This document shows positions 1 through 7,730 of a stretch of DNA of 41,915 nucleotides, piece after piece. The position numbers were made by a program, and so were the translations under genes. The notes under the pieces are model-generated. The model worked only from the letters and a program-made list of their open reading frames with translations, did no database searches and had not been told where the DNA came from. The DNA is from Dolichospermum sp. ST_sed8 (GTDB lineage Bacteria; Cyanobacteriota; Cyanobacteriia; Cyanobacteriales; Nostocaceae). The DNA lies in the NCBI GenBank assembly GCA_028658405.1, contig JAKOGY010000013.1, positions 1-41,915 on the forward strand. The letters are read 5' to 3'. Within the stretch, counting starts at the first letter, position 1, and the number at the start of each line of letters is the position of its first letter.

Positions 1-95
1 TACCCTAAGACTATGCTCAGGGTGGTCTGGTCAGTACAGCTTCCTTGATTTCTCTTGCAAGCTCAGTCCCTTTAGGGCTGGGTTACTGACACAAG
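1..95 (+). mobile_element. Possible right end of an IS200/IS605-type element
   Basis: No ORF covers this segment. It carries several small stems and finishes with a CCCTTTAGGG hairpin followed by GGGTTACTGAC at 62-90. A short hairpin of this kind just before the tip is, from general knowledge, typical of right ends (and the overlapping omega-RNA scaffold) of cyanobacterial TnpB elements. The 29 bases at 62-90 recur exactly at 24698-24726, which supports a dispersed element. The tnpB gene itself would lie left of the window and cannot be seen. The assignment is an inference; an unrelated dispersed repeat is the alternative. Confidence 0.35.
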
Positions 96-132
96 TAAGG
101 AGTTAGAAATTAATATAACTTCTAACTCCTTA
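96..132. terminator. Strong hairpin downstream of chlG
   Basis: Perfect 13-base inverted repeat: arms 96-108 (TAAGGAGTTAGAA) and 120-132 (TTCTAACTCCTTA) around an 11-base AT loop. It lies about 80 bases past the chlG stop on the minus strand, without a convincing U-tract on either side. It may act as a transcription or processing barrier or be part of a mini-repeat. Confidence 0.4.
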
Positions 133-176
133 TTGACCGCTTCTAGCTAAAGATATATTACTTTTCTTAGATCCCC

Positions 177-193
177 GACTTCTTTAAGAAGTC
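177..193. repeat. Short palindrome GACTTCTT-T-AAGAAGTC
   Basis: Perfect 17-base palindrome lying 22 bases beyond the chlG stop codon. Similar CCCC-GACTTCTTTAAGAAGTC units are common dispersed repeats in Nostocales intergenic DNA. It could help end chlG transcription. Confidence 0.4.
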
Positions 194-214
194 GCGCATC
201 TGTATTGTATTGTA

Positions 215-1249
215 TTAAACTCCAGCATGACCTAAAGCTATCCCTGTTACCAGCATTCCCAAAACCAAAAACGGTTGGGCGCTGGCTTGATATTTGACAT
301 CATTGGCTATGGGGTCACGGAGAAAATACATATCTTGGAAAGTGATTTGGGGAATGATTAATAGGACGAGAATTGCTGCATATAAATTCTCATTAATACT
401 CACCAAATAACCAGCAACCAAACCTTGAAATAAGTCAATCATGACCACACAAATCAAAGCCGCATTTTGCACACCAAACATGACTGGTAATGACTGTAAT
501 CCTAATTGGCGATCGCCTTCCACACTCTTAAAATCATTGACAATGGCAATCCCTAAACCAGCCAAACTGTAAAATAAGGTCAGAACTACAATTTTCCAAC
601 TCAGTTCCCCAAATAAAGCATGACCAGCCCACCAAGGTAAAGCAATGTAACTTGCACCCAAAGCATAATTTCCTAACCAACCATTTTGTTTTAATTTCAA
701 TGGTGGTGCAGAATAGATATAAGCAATGAAAGTCCCAAAAACCGACAACATAAAAACAGTAGGAAATGGATGACCTGCCCATACATCTAAAGTGTACGAC
801 ACACCATATCCTAGTAATAGCAAAACAATGATTTGGCTAATTACTTGCTTTTCCGAAATTCTCCCAGAAGGGATAGGACGATAAGGTTCATTAATCGCGT
901 CAATTTCCCGGTCATAATAATCATTGATGGTTTGGGTATAACCTGTCAATAAAGGACCAGAAAGAAACATACAAAGGGCAGACTTCAAGACATTTTCTAA
1001 AGTCCAGGTGTAGTTACCAGCAGAAGCCGCACCGCAGACTACACCCCAAATTAGGGGAATCCAGGTAATCGGTTTCATCAATTGCAAGCGGATTTTCCAA
1101 ATAGAAGTTTCCCCAGCACTTGCACCTTTCATTCCCAGAAGTTGCCGAGTTTTTGCATTACGATCTTCTGCAATTGTTACTTCTTGATTTGTAGATTCTA
1201 GAACCTCATTTGGCTGAGAATCTGGATTAATAGGAGTTGATTCAGACAT
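215..1249 (-). CDS. chlG: Chlorophyll synthase ChlG
   Basis: Membrane prenyltransferase that esterifies chlorophyllide with phytyl or geranylgeranyl diphosphate, the last step of chlorophyll a synthesis, in the thylakoid membrane. The 344-residue protein has a soluble N-terminal stretch of about 50 residues and then eight or nine hydrophobic segments. Both Asp-rich motifs of the UbiA family are visible: NDYYDREIDAINEPYRPIPSG near residue 110 and NDFKSVEGDRQLGLQSLP near 240. Length fits cyanobacterial ChlG. The ATG start gives the usual hydrophilic leader. It lies 93 bases downstream of the ArsA-like ATPase gene on the same strand and may be co-transcribed, although short tandem repeats fill the gap. 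Identification is firm. Confidence 0.95.
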   Translation of the reverse strand: MSESTPINPDSQPNEVLESTNQEVTIAEDRNAKTRQLLGMKGASAGETSIWKIRLQLMKPITWIPLIWGVVCGAASAGNYTWTLENVLKSALCMFLSGPLLTGYTQTINDYYDREIDAINEPYRPIPSGRISEKQVISQIIVLLLLGYGVSYTLDVWAGHPFPTVFMLSVFGTFIAYIYSAPPLKLKQNGWLGNYALGASYIALPWWAGHALFGELSWKIVVLTLFYSLAGLGIAIVNDFKSVEGDRQLGLQSLPVMFGVQNAALICVVMIDLFQGLVAGYLVSINENLYAAILVLLIIPQITFQDMYFLRDPIANDVKYQASAQPFLVLGMLVTGIALGHAGV

Positions 1250-1260
1250 AAGGTGTAATA

Positions 1261-1344
1261 GTGATTGGTGATTGGTAATTGGTAATTGGTAATTGGTGAT
1301 TGGAAAAATTTTACCTATTACCTATTACCCATTACCTATTACCT
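1261..1344. repeat. Short tandem heptamer repeats (STRR type)
   Basis: The gap between the ATPase gene and chlG holds several copies of a TGGTAAT/TGGTGAT heptamer, then a block of ATTACCT heptamers that is roughly its reverse complement. The two blocks could pair. Such short tandemly repeated repetitive sequences are characteristic of heterocystous cyanobacteria. Confidence 0.8.
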
Positions 1345-2443
1345 AAAAAGAAATTATCAAATAACTATTTTGAAACTTTGCGCCAGTTACAGGTTTACCA
1401 CTTAAAGCAGGGGGCAGGAAGATATTCCGCCTGTGATCTCCGGCTTCTATTGTGACTTCTGGCCCGTACTGGGTGAGCTTGACTTGCTTTTTGTCAAAAC
1501 CAGGCAAAAATAGGCGCACTTGGCGATTATGTACGTCAATTTCAATTGGTTGGTTAGCTTGTAATGCTTGCTCAATAAAGTTGGGTAAAGCATCTATCAG
1601 AGGTTGCCATTCACCATTGGAGACATCAGGAACTATGCTCACAGGTAGAGGTGCAAATTCCTCAGATAAATTAGTATTTTCTCCACCAGTAACTAAGATT
1701 GCCCCACCAACAGTTAAACCAATTTGTTGGGCGCTTCCCCAAAGATAGCGGGAATTTGCCACATCAATGGGTTCTGATGTTGTCACTAAAAAAGCAGCAA
1801 CGCGTCGAGGATTAGCTAAAGCATCTTTACCCTCTTCGAGAAAATTATTAACTTGGTTAGTGGGTTGAGAAAAATTATCAGCAGTCCAATTAACATTAAA
1901 AAGACTGCTAATTAAGGGCTGAATGAAGGGAGATTCAGTAATTGTTTTCCCTAAATCGGAGTTAACAAATAATTGTCGGAATCGTCGTATATACCAACTG
2001 AGAGATTCTGGCATTCCCAGCATCCGCAAGGTGGAAGCATCCCCCGTACCATCGTAGATAATCGCGTCATATTTGCCGCTGGCATCATATTCACGAATCG
2101 CATTGAGAGCAAGGGCGTTGTCCATACCTGGTAATGCTACCAATTCTTGTCCGTAAACCTCTTTAAAAATTGGTGTGCGGAGGTATTGAGCCTCCAATTT
2201 TTTCACTTCATCCCAGTTGCGTTCTAGCAGTACAGATGCTTGAAGCTGTACTGCTTGCAGATTGAGAGAGATTTCCTGGGGGTCAGGAGTCAGAGCCGTA
2301 TTGAGTAGAATTGACAATGTTGGATCTGCTAGTCCTGCTAGGAGTACCCGTTTGCCTTGTGTTGCCAAGCTAATGGCTGCGGCGATCGCTATCTTACTGC
2401 GAGCGATGCCGTTTTTACCTAAAAATGTCAGTATCAAGGCCAT
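1343..2443 (-). CDS. ArsA/Get3-like ATPase with C-terminal Hsp20-like domain
   Basis: 366 residues in the TRC40/GET3/ArsA family of deviant-Walker P-loop ATPases. The N-terminus gives a beta-strand and P-loop, but the loop reads GKNGIARSK (residues 9-17): the signature lysine K10 is kept and the usual catalytic lysine is R15. A switch-like AIIYDGTGD is seen near residue 128. The last 70 residues (IEIDVHNRQVRLFLPGF onward) resemble the alpha-crystallin/Hsp20-like domain attached to cyanobacterial ArsA homologues. Its role is unknown; arsenite transport is unlikely because no arsenic genes are nearby. The pairing with chlG suggests a membrane-protein or pigment-related job, but that is inference. 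The gap to petP is about 86 bases. Confidence 0.8.
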   Translation of the reverse strand: MALILTFLGKNGIARSKIAIAAAISLATQGKRVLLAGLADPTLSILLNTALTPDPQEISLNLQAVQLQASVLLERNWDEVKKLEAQYLRTPIFKEVYGQELVALPGMDNALALNAIREYDASGKYDAIIYDGTGDASTLRMLGMPESLSWYIRRFRQLFVNSDLGKTITESPFIQPLISSLFNVNWTADNFSQPTNQVNNFLEEGKDALANPRRVAAFLVTTSEPIDVANSRYLWGSAQQIGLTVGGAILVTGGENTNLSEEFAPLPVSIVPDVSNGEWQPLIDALPNFIEQALQANQPIEIDVHNRQVRLFLPGFDKKQVKLTQYGPEVTIEAGDHRRNIFLPPALSGKPVTGAKFQNSYLIISF

Positions 2444-2529
2444 TACTCAATTTCCAATTATCGCCGATCTTTTCAATAACAACTTAACACTGAACCAATC
2501 CTCTTAGCCTCTGCTCTAAGTTGTCTTGA

Positions 2530-2721
2530 CTATGCTAGTTTGATTTCATCTTCAAAAAACCAGGTGGAGGAGTTGTCATCAAATTTGACCACCACACCAA
2601 TTCCCGCCCCATCAGTGACTTTGTAGCCAGAGATAGTGCCAATTTTTCCGAGTTTTTGAGCGATAGTAGAGGATACGCGATCGCGCAAACGAATTACCTT
2701 AACTTTCTGTCCGATTTCCAT
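2530..2721 (-). CDS. petP: Cytochrome b6f complex subunit PetP
   Basis: 63-residue soluble protein that begins MEIGQKVKVIRLRDRVS and ends STWFFEDEIKLA, matching the small SH3-like cyanobacterial PetP. PetP binds the cytoplasmic face of the cytochrome b6f complex and affects the choice between linear and cyclic electron flow. Length fits the family. It is the first gene of a minus-strand run (petP, ATPase, chlG) and is divergent from the Uma2 gene starting at 2830. Recognition rests on sequence pattern recalled from homologues. Confidence 0.8.
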   Translation of the reverse strand: MEIGQKVKVIRLRDRVSSTIAQKLGKIGTISGYKVTDGAGIGVVVKFDDNSSTWFFEDEIKLA

Positions 2722-2829
2722 GATCTAGTTACAATCCAATAATCCAAATCTCAGTGTAGCGGAATCTGGTACTCTGTTTTCATCAGTCATGGTTTAAAAT
2801 TAAATCAGTAAGCAATTAGGTATGCTCTT

Positions 2830-3558
2830 ATGTTTGTGACAGCCCAACAGCTAGAACAACAAATGCCCGATGCGACTCATTTGTTAAGTGATGAGCCGGA
2901 AATGGAAAGTTCTTTGCATTATATGCAGTTACTAATACTCGTAACTAGCTTAGAATGGTTATGGCGTGATCAAAATGATTTTTTTATTGGTGCAGATATA
3001 ACCATTTATTTTAGTCGTCAACAGTTAAAAAATCGACAATTTCGGAGTCCACATTTCTTTTTAGTCAAGGATACAGAAAAACGTCCTCGCACGTCTTGGG
3101 TTGTTTGGGAAGAAGATGGACGTTATCCAGATTTAATTATTGAATTACTGTCAAATAGTACAGCAAAAGTTGACCGCAACCTGAAAAAAAGTTTCTATGA
3201 AAATAGCTTTCATCCTCCTGAATATTTTTGGTTTAGTCCCGAAAGTTTAGAATTTGCTGGTTTAAAATTGGTAGGAAATCAATATCAGGAAATTGTAGCT
3301 AATCAAGAGGGATATCTTTGGAGTGAAGTCCTAGATTTATATTTAGGTGTGGCAAATAGTAAACTTCGCTATTTTACATCTGAAGGTGAATTAGTACCAA
3401 CACCAGAAGAAGCGGCTATAAAGATCCAAAAAGAAGCTCGAACAGCCCAAAATCAAGCTATTGAAGTAGAACGACAGTTAACAGCAGAAAGAGAAAAATC
3501 GCAACTTTTGGCAGCACGTTTGCTATCGCTCGGTGTAGATCCTGATAGTTTAAGGTAA
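2830..3558 (+). CDS. Uma2-family (DUF820) protein, paralogue A
   Basis: 242-residue Uma2-family protein with the PD-(D/E)XK nuclease-like fold that is hugely expanded in cyanobacteria; its physiological role is unknown. The core runs from about residue 50 to 170 and contains LIIELLSNST and a later YFWFSPES strand. The usual proline-aspartate pair before the core strand reads PHFFLV, so the expected catalytic Asp is His75 (codon 3052-3054). The C-terminal 50 residues form a charged coiled coil ending LLSLGVDPDSLR. It is very similar throughout to the Uma2 gene at 6777-7484, which keeps the Asp. It starts a run of three Uma2 genes separated by 6 and 9 bases. Confidence 0.85.
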   Translation: MFVTAQQLEQQMPDATHLLSDEPEMESSLHYMQLLILVTSLEWLWRDQNDFFIGADITIYFSRQQLKNRQFRSPHFFLVKDTEKRPRTSWVVWEEDGRYPDLIIELLSNSTAKVDRNLKKSFYENSFHPPEYFWFSPESLEFAGLKLVGNQYQEIVANQEGYLWSEVLDLYLGVANSKLRYFTSEGELVPTPEEAAIKIQKEARTAQNQAIEVERQLTAEREKSQLLAARLLSLGVDPDSLR

Positions 3559-3564
3559 GCAAAT

Positions 3565-4386
3565 ATGTATCAACATAATCCCCCTTTGTCGCCAAAAGAA
3601 ACCATGCCGACGATGTATGATTTACCCAGTGAGTTAATAGGAGAGTCAGGTTTGCCGGACGAATTTCATTGTATACAAGCGGATTTACTCAGTGAAACTT
3701 GTCAACCTGTCAATTATTCATCTGAGGAAATGTTACTGGTCAGCGACTTAAATATTTATTATGACCCCCGACATCCTGGTTGGTACAAACGTCCTGATTG
3801 GTATATGGTGCTAGGAATTCCTAATGCTAACCACCAAGAAGATTTACGTTTAAGTTATGTTGTGTGGCAAGAAGGAATTAATCCTTTTTTAGTAGTAGAA
3901 TTACTGTCACCAGGAACGGAACAAGAAGACTTAGGACAAACTCTGAGGGAAGTCAATAAACCACCAACCAAGTGGGAAGTATATGAACACATTTTGCGTG
4001 TTCCTTACTATATTATCTATGACCGTTATCAACATAATTTCCGTGTCTTCAAAATTAATGGTACTCGTTATGAAGCTATATCTTTGCCAGATAACCGTTT
4101 CTGGTTAGAAGAAATAGAAATGGGTTTAGGTTTGTGGCAGGGAAGTTATCAAAATACAGAGGGTTTATGGTTACGTTGGTATAATGCTGATGGTTGGTTG
4201 CCAACATTAGCAGAAAAGGCAAAAAGTGAACGTCAACGAGCAGAGAATGAAAGTCAACGGGCAGAGAATGAACGTCAACGGGCAGAGAATGAACGTCAAC
4301 GGGCAGAGAATGAACGTCAACGGGCAGATAAATTAGCGCAATATTTGCGTTCTCTTGGTGTAGATCCTGATACTGTAATCAATTAG
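3565..4386 (+). CDS. Uma2-family (DUF820) protein, paralogue B with heptad-repeat tail
   Basis: 273-residue Uma2-family protein. The fold is marked by RPDWYMVLG (about residue 77), FLVVELLSPGTEQED (about 111) and YYIIYDRYQ (about 150), so the nuclease-type Asp and Glu are kept. From residue 218 the tail is built of ERQRAEN heptads encoded by 21-bp DNA repeats, giving a long charged helix, and it ends in the family-typical LRSLGVDPDTV. It is only 6 bases after the previous gene and 9 before the next, so the three are likely one operon. Function unknown. Confidence 0.85.
   Translation: MYQHNPPLSPKETMPTMYDLPSELIGESGLPDEFHCIQADLLSETCQPVNYSSEEMLLVSDLNIYYDPRHPGWYKRPDWYMVLGIPNANHQEDLRLSYVVWQEGINPFLVVELLSPGTEQEDLGQTLREVNKPPTKWEVYEHILRVPYYIIYDRYQHNFRVFKINGTRYEAISLPDNRFWLEEIEMGLGLWQGSYQNTEGLWLRWYNADGWLPTLAEKAKSERQRAENESQRAENERQRAENERQRAENERQRADKLAQYLRSLGVDPDTVIN
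4228..4332 (+). repeat. Five tandem 21-bp repeats inside a Uma2 gene
   Basis: Five in-frame copies of a 21-base unit encoding ERQRAEN (second copy ESQRAEN, last copy ERQRADK). Copies are nearly identical at DNA level, which suggests recent slippage or unequal exchange and possible length variation between strains. Confidence 0.9.
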
Positions 4387-4395
4387 GAAAAAGCT

Positions 4396-5088
4396 ATGAC
4401 TACAACCATAAACTTAACCGATGTCAGTATTAAATATCCTAGTGCAGATGGAGAGCTTGTGGCGGAAACCTACATACACCTTTATGCTATTTTAACTACT
4501 TTAGAAGTTCTCAAACAATACCTTACAGGTAAACAAGCAACGGTATTAGCAAACCAATTTCTTTATTATGCCCAAGGTTTTCCGAAATTAAGAGTCGCAC
4601 CAGATGTAATGGTAATTTTTGATGTGTCTCCTGGTGGTAGAGATAATTATAAAGTGTGGGAAGAAGGACAAGTTCCCCAAGTTATTTTTGAAGTGACAAG
4701 TCCAGCTACTAAAAATCAAGATCAGAAAGAGAAAAAGCTTTTATATGAACAATTAGGAATTTTAGAATATTGGTTATTTGATCCCAAAGGAGAATGGATC
4801 AAGAATAAGTTATTGGGGTATAGATTAGAAGAGGAAATTTATCAACCAATTACTGATAGTTTATCTGAACCTTTAGGATTGCGTTTAGAAGTGGAAGGGG
4901 AACTTTTGAGATTCTACCGATTAGATACAGGTGATAAATTACTCATACCTACAGAACTAGCCGAAAAGGCTGAACAAGAATATCAACGGGCTGAAGCTGA
5001 ACGAGAAAGGGCTGATGAAGCGGAAATGAAAGCAGCTATACTAACTCAAAGGTTAAGGGAGTTAGGTATTGAGCCTGATAATTTGTAA
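4396..5088 (+). CDS. Uma2-family (DUF820) protein, canonical type
   Basis: 230-residue Uma2-family protein with the classic motif order: RVAPDVMVIFDV (about residue 72), PQVIFEVTSPATKNQDQKEK (about 95) and GILEYWLFDPKGEW (about 122). The PD...ExT...K pattern fits an intact PD-(D/E)XK-like active site. A coiled coil of about 35 residues ends in LRELGIEPDNL. It is the third gene of the Uma2 run. It is more distant from the other Uma2 proteins here than they are from each other. Function unknown. Confidence 0.85.
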   Translation: MTTTINLTDVSIKYPSADGELVAETYIHLYAILTTLEVLKQYLTGKQATVLANQFLYYAQGFPKLRVAPDVMVIFDVSPGGRDNYKVWEEGQVPQVIFEVTSPATKNQDQKEKKLLYEQLGILEYWLFDPKGEWIKNKLLGYRLEEEIYQPITDSLSEPLGLRLEVEGELLRFYRLDTGDKLLIPTELAEKAEQEYQRAEAERERADEAEMKAAILTQRLRELGIEPDNL

Positions 5089-5200
5089 ATAAATCTTTGA
5101 GTAGAAATTTCCCTAATCTAAAAATTAGTCGCAGACAATAGGACTCATATAGTATAAAATGCCGAAATGACTTTTTTCTGGTGTGTAATGGTGCTTAATA

Positions 5201-6007
5201 ATGACGCTTTCCCTCAAAGATAATTTAAATTGGTTACAAGTGCAGCGTTATTGCGAACTCTTGCACGTATTAGTAGAAAGGACTCTAAAAGTCCGCTACC
5301 GGGGTTCTTTTTTGGGGGTTTATTGGTCACTATTGAACCCTGTAATTATGACAGGGCTGTATACTGCCATTTTTGGTTCTACCTTTGCATCCTACTATGG
5401 CAACTCCATCATTAACTATATGCTGGCAGCAATGACGGGATTATTAGTAATCAATTTTTTCTCAGCTTGCACATCCCAAGCCTTAACCAGCGTAGTTGGT
5501 AATGGGGCATTATTGAATAAAATTCAGTTGCCAGTCAGTGTTTTTCCGGTATCAATGATTGCGGCAAATGTCTTTCAGTTTTCAGTAGGATCATTGCCAT
5601 TACTAGCGATTATGACTTTGATTAATTCCAAAAGTCCAATCAATGTCATAGCTTTGGTATTTCCATTTTTCGCACTGATTTTAGTTTCTACAGGAGTTGG
5701 GTTTTTAGTCAGTGCTTTGTACGTATTTTTTCGGGATTTTCCTTACTTCTATGAATTAGTGGTATTTGTAATTTGGTTAAGTAGTCCTATATTTTATCCA
5801 GCAGCTATTGTTCCCAAGCAGGTAAAACAGTTTTTAGGTTTAAATCCCTTATCCCCAATTATTGAAAGTCTACGTCAGATTACATTGTCAGGTTCTTCGC
5901 CAGATTTAGGTTTGATTTGGGGGGCTTTATTGAGTGGCATCATTATTTTAGCTTTGGGATGGACTTGTTTTCACCTGTGGCGGCATCAATTTATGGATTT
6001 GTTGTGA
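5201..6007 (+). CDS. wzm: ABC-2 type polysaccharide export permease (Wzm-like)
   Basis: 268-residue integral membrane protein of the ABC-2/Wzm family that exports undecaprenyl-linked O-antigen or exopolysaccharide across the inner membrane. The cytoplasmic N-terminal RTLKVRYRGSFLGVYWSLLNP motif and about six membrane segments are visible; length is normal. Its partner ATPase starts at 7731, about 1.7 kb away, although the two are normally adjacent. Just after this stop codon the sequence reads ATAGAAGTG, a decayed copy of the wzt start region, showing that wzt once followed directly. The downstream glycosyltransferases fit a polysaccharide export locus. Confidence 0.9.
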   Translation: MTLSLKDNLNWLQVQRYCELLHVLVERTLKVRYRGSFLGVYWSLLNPVIMTGLYTAIFGSTFASYYGNSIINYMLAAMTGLLVINFFSACTSQALTSVVGNGALLNKIQLPVSVFPVSMIAANVFQFSVGSLPLLAIMTLINSKSPINVIALVFPFFALILVSTGVGFLVSALYVFFRDFPYFYELVVFVIWLSSPIFYPAAIVPKQVKQFLGLNPLSPIIESLRQITLSGSSPDLGLIWGALLSGIIILALGWTCFHLWRHQFMDLL

Positions 6008-6062
6008 ATAGAAGTGAAATCTAATTCTAAACATTTAGCAAAGGTAACAAAATAAATTAATT

Positions 6063-6689
6063 ATGATCACAATCATAGCCGATCCCAATTCTCAAAAACG
6101 CAAACATTTTATTACTCTAGTCATGAAATATGTTAAACCAGGGGCAGGGAGCAGTATAGAATTTTTAAGCAACCGGACTTGGACTCATCCTGTGACAAAT
6201 CTTAATGATATTATTAAACAAGCTCCTTTTGTTGTTGTTGGCGGTGTAGCAACAAGGCTTTATATGCCTGAAAGAATGACTCTTGATTTAGATATTTTAA
6301 TTAAAGCGGAAGATGCTAAATTAATATATCAAGATTTAGAAAAAGCAAATGGGCAAAAAGTTGGAGAATTAAGTATTCCTGGAAGTCAATGGAAATTAAA
6401 TGATGGTACATCTTTAGATGTATTAGAATTTGAAGGAAATTGGGTAATAGAATCCCTGAATAATCCCAATTATGCCCCAGATGGATTACCCATAATTGAT
6501 TTGCCTTACTTGGTGTTAATGAAAATCATAGCAGGGCGTAGCCAAGATTTAGCAGATATTAGTCGAATGCTAGGAGGAGCAAAAGATGGACAATTAGAGC
6601 AAGTTAAAAAAGTAATTAATCAATATTTGCCTAATGCATTAGAAGACTTGGAAAGTTTAATCATTTTGGGTAAACTAGAACAAAAATGA
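6063..6689 (+). CDS. Nucleotidyltransferase-like protein (MNT/AbiEii-type fold)
   Basis: 208 residues. The segment FVVVGGVATRLYMPERMTLD followed by LDILI (about residues 58-80) matches the GG...R.T.DLDI motif of minimal nucleotidyltransferases, including AbiEii-type and MNT proteins. The C-terminal part contains LPYLVLMKIIAGRSQDLADI, the typical helix that follows. Such proteins act as toxin or antitoxin partners or as orphan nucleotidyltransferases; no clear AbiEi-type partner is next to it. It lies with a Uma2 gene inside the DNA that separates wzm from wzt. Alternative ATGs exist at residue 21, so the start is uncertain. Confidence 0.6.
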   Translation: MITIIADPNSQKRKHFITLVMKYVKPGAGSSIEFLSNRTWTHPVTNLNDIIKQAPFVVVGGVATRLYMPERMTLDLDILIKAEDAKLIYQDLEKANGQKVGELSIPGSQWKLNDGTSLDVLEFEGNWVIESLNNPNYAPDGLPIIDLPYLVLMKIIAGRSQDLADISRMLGGAKDGQLEQVKKVINQYLPNALEDLESLIILGKLEQK

Positions 6690-6776
6690 GGAATTACGGC
6701 ATTTTCACACTACAGATGATGATATCTGAGGCTTTAGTTGATAATATAAAAATACTACCTACCGGAAGTGAAATCT

Positions 6777-7484
6777 ATGGCTTTAACAGCAAAAGAAATA
6801 GAAGCATTAATGCCAGATTGCACAGAACTACTCAGCGACGAACCAGAGATGGAAAGTTCCTTGCATTATACACAACTATTAATTCTAGTAACTTGTTTAG
6901 AATGGTTATGGCGCGATCGCCAAGATTTCTTTATTGGTGCAAATCTCAGCATTTACTATAGCCGACAACAGTTAAAAAACAAAGACTTTAGAGGACCAGA
7001 CTTTTTTCTAGTCAAAGATACGGAAAAACGTCAGCGTGCTTCTTGGGTAATCTGGGAAGAAGATGGAAGATATCCCAACTTGATTATTGAATTACTTTCT
7101 GATTCTACAGCTAATGTAGACAGAGGATTAAAAAAAGAGTTGTATCAAAACCGATTTAGAACTTCTGAGTATTTTTGGTTTTCCCCAAATACCCTAGAAT
7201 TGGTAGGTTGGCGATTAGTAGGAAATGAATATGAAAGTATTTCTACTTCGGAAAATGGCTGGTATTGGAGTCAGGAATTAGGTTTATATTTAGGAGTGTT
7301 TGAAAATAGATTGAGGTATTTTACTGTTGAAGGAAGATTAATCCCAACTCCAGAAGAAGCTAATTTAGAAGAGATGAAAAAAGCTGAGGTTGAACGCCAA
7401 AAAGCTGAGGTTGAACGCCAACGGGCTGATAAATTAGCAGAGTACGTGCGATCTATTGGAGTAGATCCAGATACTTTGATGTAA
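6777..7484 (+). CDS. Uma2-family (DUF820) protein, paralogue of the 2830 gene
   Basis: 235-residue Uma2-family protein closely resembling the protein at 2830-3558: both share LLSDEPEMESSLHY, FFLVKDTEKR and EEDGRYP blocks. This copy keeps the nuclease-type Asp (GPDFFLV) where the other has His. The tail has two KAEVERQ heptads and ends YVRSIGVDPDTLM. I place the start at ATG 6777, preceded by GGAAG, rather than the GTG nine bases upstream. It is part of the 1.7 kb insert splitting wzm from wzt, so a duplication within the region is likely. Confidence 0.82.
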   Translation: MALTAKEIEALMPDCTELLSDEPEMESSLHYTQLLILVTCLEWLWRDRQDFFIGANLSIYYSRQQLKNKDFRGPDFFLVKDTEKRQRASWVIWEEDGRYPNLIIELLSDSTANVDRGLKKELYQNRFRTSEYFWFSPNTLELVGWRLVGNEYESISTSENGWYWSQELGLYLGVFENRLRYFTVEGRLIPTPEEANLEEMKKAEVERQKAEVERQRADKLAEYVRSIGVDPDTLM

Positions 7485-7657
7485 TATAGGAATTATAAAT
7501 GATATTTGAAAAATTTAAGTATTGTAGGGTCGGCAATGCCCACCGCTGGCAGATTCTATTTGGCATTGCTTACCATAATAATAGTTCAAAAATCAAAAAA
7601 TCAATATTGTTCGTATATCATAATGAAAATCGAATTTATTGAAGTGCTTTTACTAAA
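7485..7657. other. Intergenic insert tail with mini-repeat
   Basis: Non-coding. At about 7527-7575 it contains TAGGGTCGGCAATGCCCACC and then GGCATTGCTTACCA, an imperfect inverted pair typical of dispersed cyanobacterial mini-elements. No gene seen. Confidence 0.4.
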
Positions 7658-7730
7658 TGGCATGATTATTTTAGCCCTAGGATGAACTTGTTTTCATCTA
7701 TAGCGGCATCAATTTATGGATTTGTTGTAA
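7658..7730 (+). pseudogene. Duplicated 3' end of the wzm permease gene
   Basis: About 73 bases (84 with flank) align without gaps to 5935-6018, the end of wzm and its junction, at an offset of exactly 1723 bases and roughly 87% identity. The fragment ends in frame GAT TTG TTG TAA and is followed at once by the wzt ATG at 7731, as expected for an original stop/start junction. It has no start and is a relic. Confidence 0.88.

Noticed and set aside
1452-1748. 98-codon ORF antisense to the ArsA-like ATPase
   Set aside because: Shadow of the real gene; no independent signal.
5089-5200. Possible promoter of wzm with TATAAA near 5153
   Set aside because: No matching -35 at a proper distance, so too weak to list.
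6686-6961. 91-codon ORF overlapping the fourth Uma2 gene
   Set aside because: Wrong-frame shadow of the Uma2 coding region.
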